DNA from: Deltaproteobacteria bacterium
GTDB lineage: Bacteria > Bdellovibrionota > FAC87 > UBA2466
Assembly (NCBI GenBank): GCA_016196825.1
Contig: JACPWY010000051.1
Span: 37,294-101,293 of the forward strand
Reading direction: 5' to 3'
DNA: 64,000 nucleotides
Under the pieces are notes generated by a model. It had not been told where the DNA came from and made no database searches. It saw only the letters and a program-made list of their open reading frames with translations. Numbering within the stretch: position 1 is the stretch's first letter; each line of letters opens with the position of its first letter. Below are positions 8,417-16,789 of the stretch, piece after piece. Position numbers and translations under genes: made by a program.

Positions 8417-8896
8417 ATGAGCAAATTACTTTTAGTTGCGATGGGGATGGTGATCGTCGTAAGCCAGGGGCGGGCAACCGATGAAGAGCCGGTAAAGAAA
8501 TTGGCGACGGGTAAGGACCTGGTCCAGACACTCTCAGAGATTCTTCCCGCTGAAACGGCTCGTGGAAAGCTTCGAAATGGGGATGACTGCCAGGTCACTT
8601 TTCATCACCAAGCTGTCAGCAAAGTGGCTGTGATTTCAATCGAAGGGATCCAGGATGATGATGTGCATTCGTTCATCGGAATTCACGCGAAAGATATTCT
8701 TACACTCACGGAAAGCTCGAATGAGGGCACCAGCTTTTTTCGATACGAATACTCCCCATCGAAGCGTCCGATTAATGTGACCCGAAATGCATTCTTTTTA
8801 ACACTGACCAAAAGCGATCTTGGTTTTGAAGTGACCCTCAGTAAAACGGGCAAGCGCCGTCACGCACTTACCTGTCGGGTGGGGTGGCGTGAATAA
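8417..8896 (+). CDS. Small secreted protein, unknown
   Basis: The start is ATG 8417, 6 nt after CTGGAG; the track's GTG at 8402 is less likely. The product is 159 aa with a signal peptide (about 20 residues). The mature domain alternates hydrophobic strands and charged residues, with two cysteines far apart. No family is recognised. It is followed 16 bp later by another small exported protein and is probably cotranscribed with it under operator candidate C. Confidence 0.55.
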   Translation: MSKLLLVAMGMVIVVSQGRATDEEPVKKLATGKDLVQTLSEILPAETARGKLRNGDDCQVTFHHQAVSKVAVISIEGIQDDDVHSFIGIHAKDILTLTESSNEGTSFFRYEYSPSKRPINVTRNAFFLTLTKSDLGFEVTLSKTGKRRHALTCRVGWRE

Positions 8897-8912
8897 TTGG
8901 AGGAGGTATCTT

Positions 8913-9314
8913 ATGAATCGATCGACTGCTCTGTTGATGGTGTGTGCTCTTTCTCTTCCGGCACTTGCCGGCCATCAGTCCCCGGAAACCGTCATTAAGG
9001 AGACTACTCTGACTTATTGTTACATTATTCCTGAGTATACAACCACACAGGCGGTGATTGAGAGAAACCCGGGGATATCTGGACTCCGCGCGATAACCAA
9101 CTATGGCGTCGGAGTGCGTGCAAGGGTGCTCATCTTGGTTGTGAACTCGTTAGGCACAATCGTGTACGAAAAGGAGCAAAACACCGAGGCGATTACCTTC
9201 AACAAGATTGCGAGCGATTACTTTGAGGCAGAAAATGAAGCCATCAGCCAACTCAGGAGGAGAGTCGAGGCCTATCGAACTGACCTCAAGCCGTTTGCGT
9301 GCGCCGGCAACTGA
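8913..9314 (+). CDS. Small secreted protein, unknown
   Basis: The start is ATG 8913 behind GGAGGAGG, giving 133 aa. A signal peptide ends at PALAG. The mature part has two cysteines (early, in TYCYI, and near the end, in FACAGN), consistent with one disulfide after export. No domain is recognised. It converges with the lipoprotein gene at 9386, leaving 71 bp between the stop codons. Confidence 0.55.
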   Translation: MNRSTALLMVCALSLPALAGHQSPETVIKETTLTYCYIIPEYTTTQAVIERNPGISGLRAITNYGVGVRARVLILVVNSLGTIVYEKEQNTEAITFNKIASDYFEAENEAISQLRRRVEAYRTDLKPFACAGN

Positions 9315-9385
9315 CGCAGTAAATGACGATTCCCCGTTTTGGCGGTGTTCAGGCACGGGAACAAATTGTGTCATCTCGAGCTCCG

Positions 9386-10414
9386 TCAGTTCCATCGGCA
9401 ATCATAGTTGGAGAAGCGCAACCGTATCTCGTCAACCAGCGCCGAGGCGCCCTGTTGGCGGTAATTGTCCAGGGGGGCCATTGTCAATTCTTCAATCTGG
9501 AAAGGGAGCGCGCCACCCAGGATGTCGGCCCATTGTTCTTTCTCTAACAGAAGAGCGGCTCCACCGGGTGGTTGTACGATGGGGACTGCGCGATTTCTAA
9601 TCAAGAAGCCCGATACAAATGAAGATTTGATTTTCAGGTTTGTGAATCCCTCGGTGCGGGACACCTGAAAGAGGTGACCGCGAGAATTGGTGCAGTGAAA
9701 CGTCTCCCCGGGAATGGACCCATATTGGCATTTCAGTGACTCGGCCAGCTTATGCCTGAGCCTGCCATCCTGAGGATTGATCGAAAGAAACGCATCGGCC
9801 CGCTCTGAATTATCTTCCGCAGGGGCCAATTCAAATGTGATTGTTCCGCTAATCACGGGCTCTGTGTCGGAGTCGTTAACAATTGTCCGATATTCGCAAA
9901 CAGGCAATTTGCCTTGATAATAACTGCCCCAGGTTGTAACCCTCGGGAAGGCACTGAGGACAATGATCTCAGAGATCGAGTAATCGTCATCGCGGCGATC
10001 GTTCATCAATGACACAACTTCATGAATCACCAGTTGCCACCGGCGGTGCTCATCTCGCAAGCTCTGCCAACGAGCTCGCTGAACGATGATCTTTTGGTAC
10101 CCTGGCTGGTTCTCAGCGTCCTTTTCTTTTCCATCAATTGTAATGATCTCAGAGGTTGATTCAATCTTGGCGGTTTCGATTATTCGGCAAAATTCTTCTG
10201 CTGATATGGAGCTTGGGTGCTCTAAGAGCCATTGGCATACCCTCCTGCCTGTGTTCCTGAATTCGGCCACGAAGCCATCGCCGCCGTGAGCATCATTTCC
10301 CTGAGGGGAAACAGTGGTGGGACTGCCCTGAGAGATTGTTCCCATCGGCGCCGTGGAATTAATGCGCGTGCATCCCAACGCTAAGGTTACCAAAGTTAGG
10401 ACTGCGTACTTCAT
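9386..10414 (-). CDS. Lipoprotein partner of TIGR02147 regulator, HE motif
   Basis: The 342 aa product starts with a signal and the lipobox LALGC. The mature N-terminus has GGDGFVAEF, a pattern I associate with secreted Bdellovibrio proteins. Residues about 140-165 contain VIHEVVSLMNDRRDDDYSIS. The protein at 53669, also downstream of a TIGR02147 gene, has AVHEVLSLLDIESDRQYPYS at a similar place, and the decayed gene at 21441 has IHESVHHLGVDDESFAD. The gene overlaps its upstream regulator by 4 nt (ATGA), so the two are translationally coupled. Function is unknown; a metal-binding role of HE is speculation. Confidence 0.7.
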   Translation of the reverse strand: MKYAVLTLVTLALGCTRINSTAPMGTISQGSPTTVSPQGNDAHGGDGFVAEFRNTGRRVCQWLLEHPSSISAEEFCRIIETAKIESTSEIITIDGKEKDAENQPGYQKIIVQRARWQSLRDEHRRWQLVIHEVVSLMNDRRDDDYSISEIIVLSAFPRVTTWGSYYQGKLPVCEYRTIVNDSDTEPVISGTITFELAPAEDNSERADAFLSINPQDGRLRHKLAESLKCQYGSIPGETFHCTNSRGHLFQVSRTEGFTNLKIKSSFVSGFLIRNRAVPIVQPPGGAALLLEKEQWADILGGALPFQIEELTMAPLDNYRQQGASALVDEIRLRFSNYDCRWN

Positions 10415-11181
10415 GAGTTCTCCTTCGAAGAGGCAAAGAGTTGAACGGTCAGATTGAAAACCTGGCGTGGCGTACCCAGCTGCTCGAGCTCACTTGTTAG
10501 TTCTCTGCGAAATGTTTGGATGCGGGCCTTGGCGTAGGGCAAGAGAGCGGGGTCCATCGCAAAGGTCGTGGAGGTGTGGTCACGTTTTTCGAGCGGTTCA
10601 TTTTCCAGAGATTCAACTGCCTTTTGGATCAGCTGGAGCTGAAACCTGCGTGTGGCCGTTGTAGAGTGCCGGGGATCCAATCGAAATGATTCTTTCGTCT
10701 GTCGCCAGCGGCCATCTTTATTTTGCGCGATAATTCCAAGCCGGATCAAGCGGTCGATCGCAAGCCCCGCTTCGAGTGGAGAGAGATTCAATTGCCGAGC
10801 AATCCACTGCGCCTCTAAACGGGCGTTGGGCAATTCCAGGAGGCTGAGGATCGCAAAATGGTACCACTCAGCGATGACCGCGAAGGTGTCCAGGTCCATC
10901 GGGGAGGGCTCACTGACAAATGCCGTCGTCCCATTTGAAGAAAACAAAGCCTGGGCTTCCGTCGGGCTCAGAGCGAGTTGAGCGGCAACGCTGATCGCAG
11001 CCTTTTTTGAGAGGGGGCGCTTGCCGGACAGCACAAGAGAAAGGACCGTGTGACTCATTCCTAGCGATCGGGCGAAGGCTCGTTGGCTATACCGTGGATT
11101 TTTTTCGCTACGGCGCTCGAGTTCCTCCTTCAAAAGCTGCCGTGGCTCGAGGCGTGAGGTCTGTGACTTAACTGGCTCCAT
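10411..11181 (-). CDS. TIGR02147-family transcriptional regulator
   Basis: The 256 aa protein has the TIGR02147 layout. An N-terminal helix-turn-helix (RYSQRAFARSLGMSHTVLSL followed by VLSGKRPLSKKAA) is followed by the WYHFAIL segment, a second winged-helix-like part (LNLSPLEAGLAIDRLIRLGI) and a C-terminal helical domain. It heads an operon with the lipoprotein gene at 9386 and overlaps it by 4 nt. Its promoter region carries the palindrome GAAACCAGTTGGTTTC (11231-11246). The same half-sites occur in front of nearby secreted-protein genes, so it is the natural candidate to bind them. Confidence 0.8.
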   Translation of the reverse strand: MEPVKSQTSRLEPRQLLKEELERRSEKNPRYSQRAFARSLGMSHTVLSLVLSGKRPLSKKAAISVAAQLALSPTEAQALFSSNGTTAFVSEPSPMDLDTFAVIAEWYHFAILSLLELPNARLEAQWIARQLNLSPLEAGLAIDRLIRLGIIAQNKDGRWRQTKESFRLDPRHSTTATRRFQLQLIQKAVESLENEPLEKRDHTSTTFAMDPALLPYAKARIQTFRRELTSELEQLGTPRQVFNLTVQLFASSKENS

Positions 11182-11230
11182 CGAGGCAAGGGGAATAACA
11201 TATTGGAATCTTGAGTCTCAACACCAAAAT

Positions 11231-11246
11231 GAAACCAGTTGGTTTC
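11231..11246. promoter_or_regulatory. Operator candidate D: GAAACCAGTTGGTTTC
   Basis: This is a perfect 16 bp palindrome, 50 bp upstream of the regulator's start. It uses the same half-sites as copies A, B, C and E but in the opposite arrangement, GAAACCA facing TGGTTTC across 2 bp. It could be an autoregulatory site of different geometry. Confidence 0.55.
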
Positions 11247-11339
11247 AAAGCTAATCACTGGCCCAATAACTTATAAATTCAATTACTTCTGCCAGCATTA
11301 AGGCGAGGGTTTAATGCAATTGTTTCAGTCTTGGGAATA

Positions 11340-12239
11340 TCAAGGGTTGTTGAATTGGGGAGGGACGGTGGTCTGACCATATTCATTGTCTCCCCAGCAT
11401 GTCACCGTGCCAGCATCTAGAGCACAGGTGTGTTGTCCACCCGCAGACACCTGGCGAGGGTTTCCAAAAATGGGAACACTGTTCCCACCATTGCCATCAA
11501 ATCCCCAACACTCTAGCCCATCAGCACCTAGCGCGCAGACATGCCCACCACCCACGGAAATTGTGTTTGGTTCTCGGACAGAGGGAACATTGGTCTGGCC
11601 CCACCCATTATATCCCCAACATTTCACGCCATCGGCATCCAGCGCACAGGCGGTTAAACTATTTGTAGATATTTGGCGTGGGTTTCGAAGAGGGGGAACA
11701 TTACTCTGGCCCCATTCATTATATCCCCAACACTTAACTCCATCGGCATCCAACGCACAGGTGTGAAGGAAACCTGCTGAAATTTGGAGTGGTTTTCTAA
11801 GGGAAGGAACCACGGTTTCTCCTCTTGGATTATTTCCCCAGCACTTAACTCCATCGGCGTCCAACGCGCAGGTATGAAGGAAACCTGCTGAGATTTGGCG
11901 TGGTTTTCTTAAGGGAGGGACGCTAGTTTGACCAAATTCATTGTCTCCCCAACACCTTGCTCCATCGGCATCCAGCGCACAGACATGCTTACCGCCGGCG
12001 GATATTTGGCGTGGTCTTCGAAGGCGGGGAACGTTGATTTGGCTAAACTGATTATCTCCCCAGCACTTTACTCTTCCTTTTTTCAGTCCACAGGAAAAAT
12101 AATTCCCGCTTGAGAGCATTACCTGTGCGGAAGCTACGTCTTCGACCAACTGAGTATGATGGTCGCCACCGAAACAGGATTTTGGATGAGTAACAAGTTC
12201 CCCAAGCAAAAGTAATAAGATTAATCCAAAATGTCTCAT
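11340..12239 (-). CDS. Secreted RCC1-like seven-repeat protein
   Basis: The 299 aa product has a signal peptide followed by seven tandem repeats of 37 residues, each of the type HTCALDADGVKCWG-N-GQ-VP-LR-PRQISAG. These are RCC1-type repeats, so the fold should be a seven-bladed propeller. Each repeat has two cysteines eight residues apart, unusual for cytosolic RCC1 and suited to one disulfide per blade outside the cytoplasm. At the DNA level the repeats are 111 bp units, some of them very similar (for example FLHTCALDADGVKCWG appears twice), which favours recombination. Operator candidate E lies about 95 bp upstream. Confidence 0.8.
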   Translation of the reverse strand: MRHFGLILLLLLGELVTHPKSCFGGDHHTQLVEDVASAQVMLSSGNYFSCGLKKGRVKCWGDNQFSQINVPRLRRPRQISAGGKHVCALDADGARCWGDNEFGQTSVPPLRKPRQISAGFLHTCALDADGVKCWGNNPRGETVVPSLRKPLQISAGFLHTCALDADGVKCWGYNEWGQSNVPPLRNPRQISTNSLTACALDADGVKCWGYNGWGQTNVPSVREPNTISVGGGHVCALGADGLECWGFDGNGGNSVPIFGNPRQVSAGGQHTCALDAGTVTCWGDNEYGQTTVPPQFNNP

Positions 12240-12334
12240 TGATATTCTCCCAAGACGCCGCTGCTCTTTTCCAGATTAGGATGGGGGAGAATCTCTAGTG
12301 ACATTGAGTATAAAACAGCACCGATTGAATAATG

Positions 12335-12355
12335 TGGTTTCACATTTTGAAACCA
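12335..12355. promoter_or_regulatory. Operator candidate E: TGGTTTC-N7-GAAACCA
   Basis: The perfect inverted repeat TGGTTTC-ACATTTT-GAAACCA extends by two more bases on each side (TG before, CA after), making it the longest copy. It is 96 bp from the start of the RCC1-like gene, which reads leftward. Confidence 0.6.
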
Positions 12356-12425
12356 CATCGCATGCGACGGAGTCACCCGATGCGATGATGAATTGTACGC
12401 CCTCTCTCAATGAGGCGCTGCTAGG

Positions 12426-13850
12426 TTAGTGGGCGGCCTTAACGGTGAGTTCCATTGGCGTGGTTTCCAGATCGCGCTCGGGCGCTTGTGGGGGTGAAGC
12501 GTTTCCTTCGGCGGCCGGATGCCGAGTGCCCTTGAGTTCCTGTTTCATTTCTGGTGTGAGGCCGTTGAGCTCGACGAGGTTCATACTTCCAGTCTTGATC
12601 TGCCACTGATTGACCTCTTTGTCGTTGGAAGGAAGATTGGGTGACAAAACTGATAGGGCCTTGACCCGTGCAGCGGAATCGGCCACGGCCTGATTATAGG
12701 TGCCAATCTGTTCGGCGTTGGTCTGGCGGTTGATCTGGTATTCCTTGCCGCCCACTTCATAATCGGCCACATCGCTAGAAATGTCTTCTTTGCTCAGGGC
12801 GAGTTTCGAAGGTTTGGGGAGTGAATTGGGATCGATCCCCGCGTAATCGATGGCCGCGATGTTGGCGCGGATTCGCCAGGAATCGATCGCCTCCGCCTCT
12901 TTGCTGCCGGGTTTCACCTGGTCACCTTGAATCGTTGGGTTGACCGCGTAGACGCTCTGGCGTTTCATCTGAATGCACAGGTTATAGCGGCGCTCTAAAT
13001 CCTCGGCGCGGGTCAAAGGATCGAGAAGCGGCTGAACCCGAATGCGCTCCTCCACACCCATGGGATCGGGATCGCGCTTCAGGTCGATGAGATAGGCGTC
13101 GCAGTCGGCTTTGTCTTCACCGAGCATAAACTGGATCGGCTGCTGGGCCGATCGAGTTTCCCCCTGGACTGTCACGAGCCGGTTGCGAAACATCTTTGTC
13201 CAGCGGCTCGCCATGGTCCGAAGCGATTCCATGTTGGGCATCGTATTACCCTTTCGCTCCTCGGCGTCCTCGTCGTAGGTGAGGCTCATCTGACGATTGG
13301 CGGTATTGGTACCCACCTGCTCGACCTGTTTTTTTACATCGGAGGTGAGTTCCCATTTGGAGAGGCCGCCGCGATCGAGTTTGCCATCGACATCGGTCAC
13401 CGAGCCTTCAGCTTTCACGTTCCAGATCTTGTACTGCTCCGGAGAAACCTTCTTTTCGTTCGCCATCCAGGCCTGAGCCACGGCGGCCTCAAGCGGCGAT
13501 CGCTCGGCCGTCATACCGTGCATCGCGACGTAGGGATCGAGCCAGCGCTCACAGACGCGGTTACCGATCCAATTGAGACAATAGTCCCACACGTAGCTGT
13601 GGTAGGTGGTGTCGGAGGTAAAGCTATTGCCGTCGTTTCGGTTGAAGGATTGTCCGCCTCCCGTTGCCGAGTCTTTGTTGCTCGCCTCTTTCATGTCGAG
13701 CGAGGAGCCAAGTCGTTGTAGCTTTTCTGCTAGGGCGATCTTGGCTTTGAGCTCTTTGTTAGCTTCATCAAACGAGCCGGTCTTGGCGAAAAGAAAAGCG
13801 GTGAGCAAAGCTGCCGCGAGAGTGATTTGAATGGCGGTCGAGTTCCCCAA
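12426..13850 (-). CDS. Membrane-anchored or secreted protein, unknown
   Basis: The 474 aa product has one hydrophobic N-terminal segment (about residues 7-22) and then a long, charged, mostly helical extracytoplasmic part with a few cysteines (DYCLNWIGNRVCERW). I recognise no domain. The only upstream start is TTG 13850, placed directly before the hydrophobic segment, and the Shine-Dalgarno is weak. The gene is divergent from mutS. The length and lack of frame breaks argue for a real gene. Confidence 0.6.
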   Translation of the reverse strand: MGNSTAIQITLAAALLTAFLFAKTGSFDEANKELKAKIALAEKLQRLGSSLDMKEASNKDSATGGGQSFNRNDGNSFTSDTTYHSYVWDYCLNWIGNRVCERWLDPYVAMHGMTAERSPLEAAVAQAWMANEKKVSPEQYKIWNVKAEGSVTDVDGKLDRGGLSKWELTSDVKKQVEQVGTNTANRQMSLTYDEDAEERKGNTMPNMESLRTMASRWTKMFRNRLVTVQGETRSAQQPIQFMLGEDKADCDAYLIDLKRDPDPMGVEERIRVQPLLDPLTRAEDLERRYNLCIQMKRQSVYAVNPTIQGDQVKPGSKEAEAIDSWRIRANIAAIDYAGIDPNSLPKPSKLALSKEDISSDVADYEVGGKEYQINRQTNAEQIGTYNQAVADSAARVKALSVLSPNLPSNDKEVNQWQIKTGSMNLVELNGLTPEMKQELKGTRHPAAEGNASPPQAPERDLETTPMELTVKAAH

Positions 13851-13934
13851 AAAGGTATCCCCCTAGGGTCTAGATAAGCAAAGCCCGTACCGGTCTAACC
13901 TCTGGAAATCACATAGGCCTGCCCATGGGTGTAT

Positions 13935-13955
13935 GCGGGCCTTCTGGACGCCCGC
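13935..13955. repeat. Inverted repeat upstream of mutS
   Basis: GCGGGC-CTTCTGGAC-GCCCGC forms a 6 bp GC stem with a 9 nt loop in the 228 bp gap between the unknown gene and mutS. There is no T-run, so it is not a typical terminator. The rest of the gap holds nothing coding that I can support. Confidence 0.35.
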
Positions 13956-14078
13956 TACCGGTTGCCGTTTTTCCATGAAAATCCAGACACTTAGACTGTA
14001 TACCGCTTCGACGCCCGGGCTGAGCCTGGGGTCAATAGCGTTTACAATCCCGGAGGAGGCCGCAATACTCCGCAGTTG

Positions 14079-16472
14079 ATGACCCCCATGCTGGCCCAAT
14101 ATCGATTAATCAAAGGTCAGGTTCCCGACGCCATCCTCTTTTATCGGATGGGGGATTTCTATGAGATGTTTTTCGAGGATGCGCTGAGAGCGGCACCCAT
14201 ACTCGACGTGCAGCTCACCTCACGCGACAAGAGCAGCGAGAACCCGATTCCGATGTGTGGAGTGCCCCACCACTCGGCCATGGTCTACATCCAAAAACTG
14301 ATCGAGAAGGGGATCAAAGTTGCGATCTGCGATCAGCTTGCCGTCGATCCAAAATCGAAAGGGCTCGTCCGGCGCGAAGTGACACGCATTGTAACTCCTT
14401 CACTCATTGCAAATCCCGAAATGCTCTCTGAGACGGCGACACCGATCCTGATGGCGCTTCAGCCGGAGGGGGACAGGTTTTCGGTCGCTGCAGCTGATCT
14501 CATGAGTGGACGAGTTTTGACCGGAAGTTCGCTGTCGATCGATGAGCTGAGCGATCTTCTGACGCGGTTCACTCCGCGCGAAATCCTGCTCTCTCATTCG
14601 CCGGAAGAGGGTTCAGCGCTTTTCGAATTGCTCAAGACCTGGACTGGGGCGCCGCTGACGGTGAGGGCCTATTTTCAAGAGGGGCCATCGGGGGCGGTGA
14701 AGAAATATGTTGTGGAGACCCAAGGGGCCTCTGCCGAGGCCACTCTTTCCGATCCGCAGCCGCTCTTTGATTCTGGCCGCTTGGCAATCGACGCAGTAGC
14801 GCTAAAGTCACTGGAGGTTTTGGAGAGCAATTCTGCCGATAATCCCGAGGCCAGTCTTTTTGGGTGCATTGATCGTTGCGCGACCTCGATGGGGCGGCGG
14901 TGTCTTAAGGAATGGCTGGCCCAGCCACTCAAAAGTGAGTCGGCGATTAATCGGCGACTGGACGCCGTCGAGAAGTTTTTTAAGACGCCCGCACTCGCGG
15001 ATCAGGTACTTTCGAAATTGAGAGGGCTACGGGATCTCGAGCGACTCGCGACAAAGACCGCTTTGGGGTTGGCCCAACCGCCCGATGTGGTGGCCATCCG
15101 CACCGTGCAACAGGCTCTGCCGGAATTGCAGTCTCTTCTCTTGCAAATGGGCGTGGCTGAACTCGTCGACTTTGCTCAGCGGATTGACCTTCTGGGCCCG
15201 CTCGTTTCCGAACTGCTCAAGGCCTTCAACGATGAAGTTCCGGCGAGCTACCGTGACGCTGGAATTTTTCGCGATGACTACAGGCCCGACATTGCAGAGC
15301 TGCGCGCAGTCACTCGGGACGCCAAGAGCCTGCTTTTGGCGCTCGAGAAGCGTGAAAAGGACAGGACCGGCATTAGCTCCCTCAAGGTGCGATACAACCG
15401 CGTTTTTGGCTACGGCATCGAGGTGACGAAGACCCACCTCGCGAAGGTGCCAGACCACTTTATTCGTCGACAAACACTCGCCAACGGTGAGCGATACGTG
15501 ACCGAAGAGCTCAAGAAGCTGGAGGGTCAGATTCTAACGGCGGAGGACCGCCTCAAACGACTCGAGGAGCAGCTCTTCCTGGATTTTCGCGCTCAGCTGG
15601 CGAGGGTGCATGGGGCGCTCAAGCAAAATGCCCGAGTGATTGCGGCAGTCGATGTGTTGATCTCCTTTGCTCGCATTGCCCGAGAGAGGGGCTTCGTGCG
15701 ACCAACCCTCTCTTCAAGTTGGGAGTTGGAAATTGTTGAGGGGCGTCACCCCGTGGTCGAGGCCCTTCTTCCGCCCGGGAAATTCGTCCCCAACGACATC
15801 CGATTTCATCCGGAGGAGGCCCGTACGATGGTGATCACCGGGCCCAATATGGCTGGGAAGTCGACGATCATGAGGCAGGTGGCGTTGATTGCGATTTTGG
15901 GTCACGCTGGAAGCTTTGTCCCCGCTCGGAGCGCCCGAGTTCCACTCATCGATTCAATCTTTACCCGGATTGGGAGTTCGGATGATTTGGCCCGCGGGCG
16001 ATCGACCTTCATGGTGGAGATGTCGGAGGTGGCGCAGATTTTGAAACGGGCCACCCGGCGCAGTTTGATTCTCATCGATGAAATTGGTCGGGGCACAAGC
16101 ACCTATGACGGTCTTTCGCTGGCCTGGAGTCTGCTCGAGCATCTTCACGGCGAAGTTTGCGCCAAAACTCTATTTGCCACACATTTTCACGAACTGACTG
16201 CGCTCGAGAAATCCTTGCCGGGTCTTGTGAATGCGAACGTTCTCGTGAAAAAAATGGGAGACGAAATCGTTTTTCTCCACCGTCTCGACAGTGGTGGGTG
16301 CTCACAAAGTTATGGAGTGGATGTCGCTCGCCTGGCGGGTCTCCCGTCGAAAGTCTTGCTGCGAGCGAAAGACATTCTAACCGTTCTGGAATCCCAATCT
16401 CAGCGCGGCTATCGAGCTAGAGGCAGGGCGTTAGGATCATCCGATCAACAAATGGGTTTTTTGGAGATCTGA
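14079..16472 (+). CDS. mutS: DNA mismatch repair protein MutS
   Basis: MutS recognises mispaired bases and recruits MutL. The N-terminal mismatch-binding domain has FYRMGDFYEMF with the Phe-X-Glu contact. The connector, lever and clamp regions follow. The C-terminal ABC-type ATPase has Walker A GPNMAGKST, the signature region GRSTFMVEM, Walker B LILIDEIGRGTS and the ATHFHEL switch. The 798 aa length is slightly below the usual 850. The start is ATG 14079 or the TTG just before it. GGAGGAGG is unusually far away (about 20 nt), so the true start is uncertain. No mutL is nearby. Confidence 0.95.
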   Translation: MTPMLAQYRLIKGQVPDAILFYRMGDFYEMFFEDALRAAPILDVQLTSRDKSSENPIPMCGVPHHSAMVYIQKLIEKGIKVAICDQLAVDPKSKGLVRREVTRIVTPSLIANPEMLSETATPILMALQPEGDRFSVAAADLMSGRVLTGSSLSIDELSDLLTRFTPREILLSHSPEEGSALFELLKTWTGAPLTVRAYFQEGPSGAVKKYVVETQGASAEATLSDPQPLFDSGRLAIDAVALKSLEVLESNSADNPEASLFGCIDRCATSMGRRCLKEWLAQPLKSESAINRRLDAVEKFFKTPALADQVLSKLRGLRDLERLATKTALGLAQPPDVVAIRTVQQALPELQSLLLQMGVAELVDFAQRIDLLGPLVSELLKAFNDEVPASYRDAGIFRDDYRPDIAELRAVTRDAKSLLLALEKREKDRTGISSLKVRYNRVFGYGIEVTKTHLAKVPDHFIRRQTLANGERYVTEELKKLEGQILTAEDRLKRLEEQLFLDFRAQLARVHGALKQNARVIAAVDVLISFARIARERGFVRPTLSSSWELEIVEGRHPVVEALLPPGKFVPNDIRFHPEEARTMVITGPNMAGKSTIMRQVALIAILGHAGSFVPARSARVPLIDSIFTRIGSSDDLARGRSTFMVEMSEVAQILKRATRRSLILIDEIGRGTSTYDGLSLAWSLLEHLHGEVCAKTLFATHFHELTALEKSLPGLVNANVLVKKMGDEIVFLHRLDSGGCSQSYGVDVARLAGLPSKVLLRAKDILTVLESQSQRGYRARGRALGSSDQQMGFLEI

Positions 16473-16526
16473 TTTGCTCCAAGAGCCGCTCTCCGCGCGG
16501 ATTACATTTTTCCGCAAGAAACCATA

Positions 16527-16555
16527 TTGACAAGAATTTGTCAGGATTTTATCAA
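16527..16555 (+). promoter_or_regulatory. Sigma-70-type promoter with overlapping palindrome
   Basis: TTGACA (16527-16532), a 17 bp spacer and TATCAA (16550-16555) make a good housekeeping promoter. TGACAA-GAAT-TTGTCA (16528-16543) is an inverted repeat lying over the -35, as an operator would. It is the only convincing promoter before trmJ-grpE-dnaJ. It lies in the 317 bp gap after mutS, which otherwise holds the DnaA-box pair. Confidence 0.5.
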
Positions 16556-16640
16556 TACCGGGTTGCGCATTAAATTCAGCTGTTTAGGATTTGGTTCCAT
16601 AAAGGTTGTGAGCAGGCTCGGATAGTTGGGTAGTGGAAGG

Positions 16641-16665
16641 AGTTATCCACAGAATGTGGATAACT
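16641..16665. promoter_or_regulatory. Inverted pair of perfect DnaA boxes
   Basis: TTATCCACA (16643-16651) and its reverse complement TGTGGATAA (16655-16663) face each other across 3 bp. Both match the consensus DnaA box exactly, and the palindrome extends to 11 bp arms. It lies between the promoter above and trmJ. Either DnaA binds here to influence transcription or initiation, or the hairpin acts in the leader RNA. No other origin features (dnaA, dnaN, long AT-rich unwinding element) are visible. Confidence 0.6.
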
Positions 16666-16789
16666 AGTTCGGTAGCAGACTCGCCGTTCTCTCCCTCTCA
16701 AGTACTGAAATCGCACCAATATCGGGCAACCCCTTAGACTTACACGTATCTTGTTTGTTGCGCCTAGACATGATGCTATGAGTCACTAG

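Noticed and set aside
16641-16665. Chromosomal replication origin
   Set aside because: Only two DnaA boxes are present; no dnaA/dnaN genes, box cluster or clear AT-rich unwinding region were seen.
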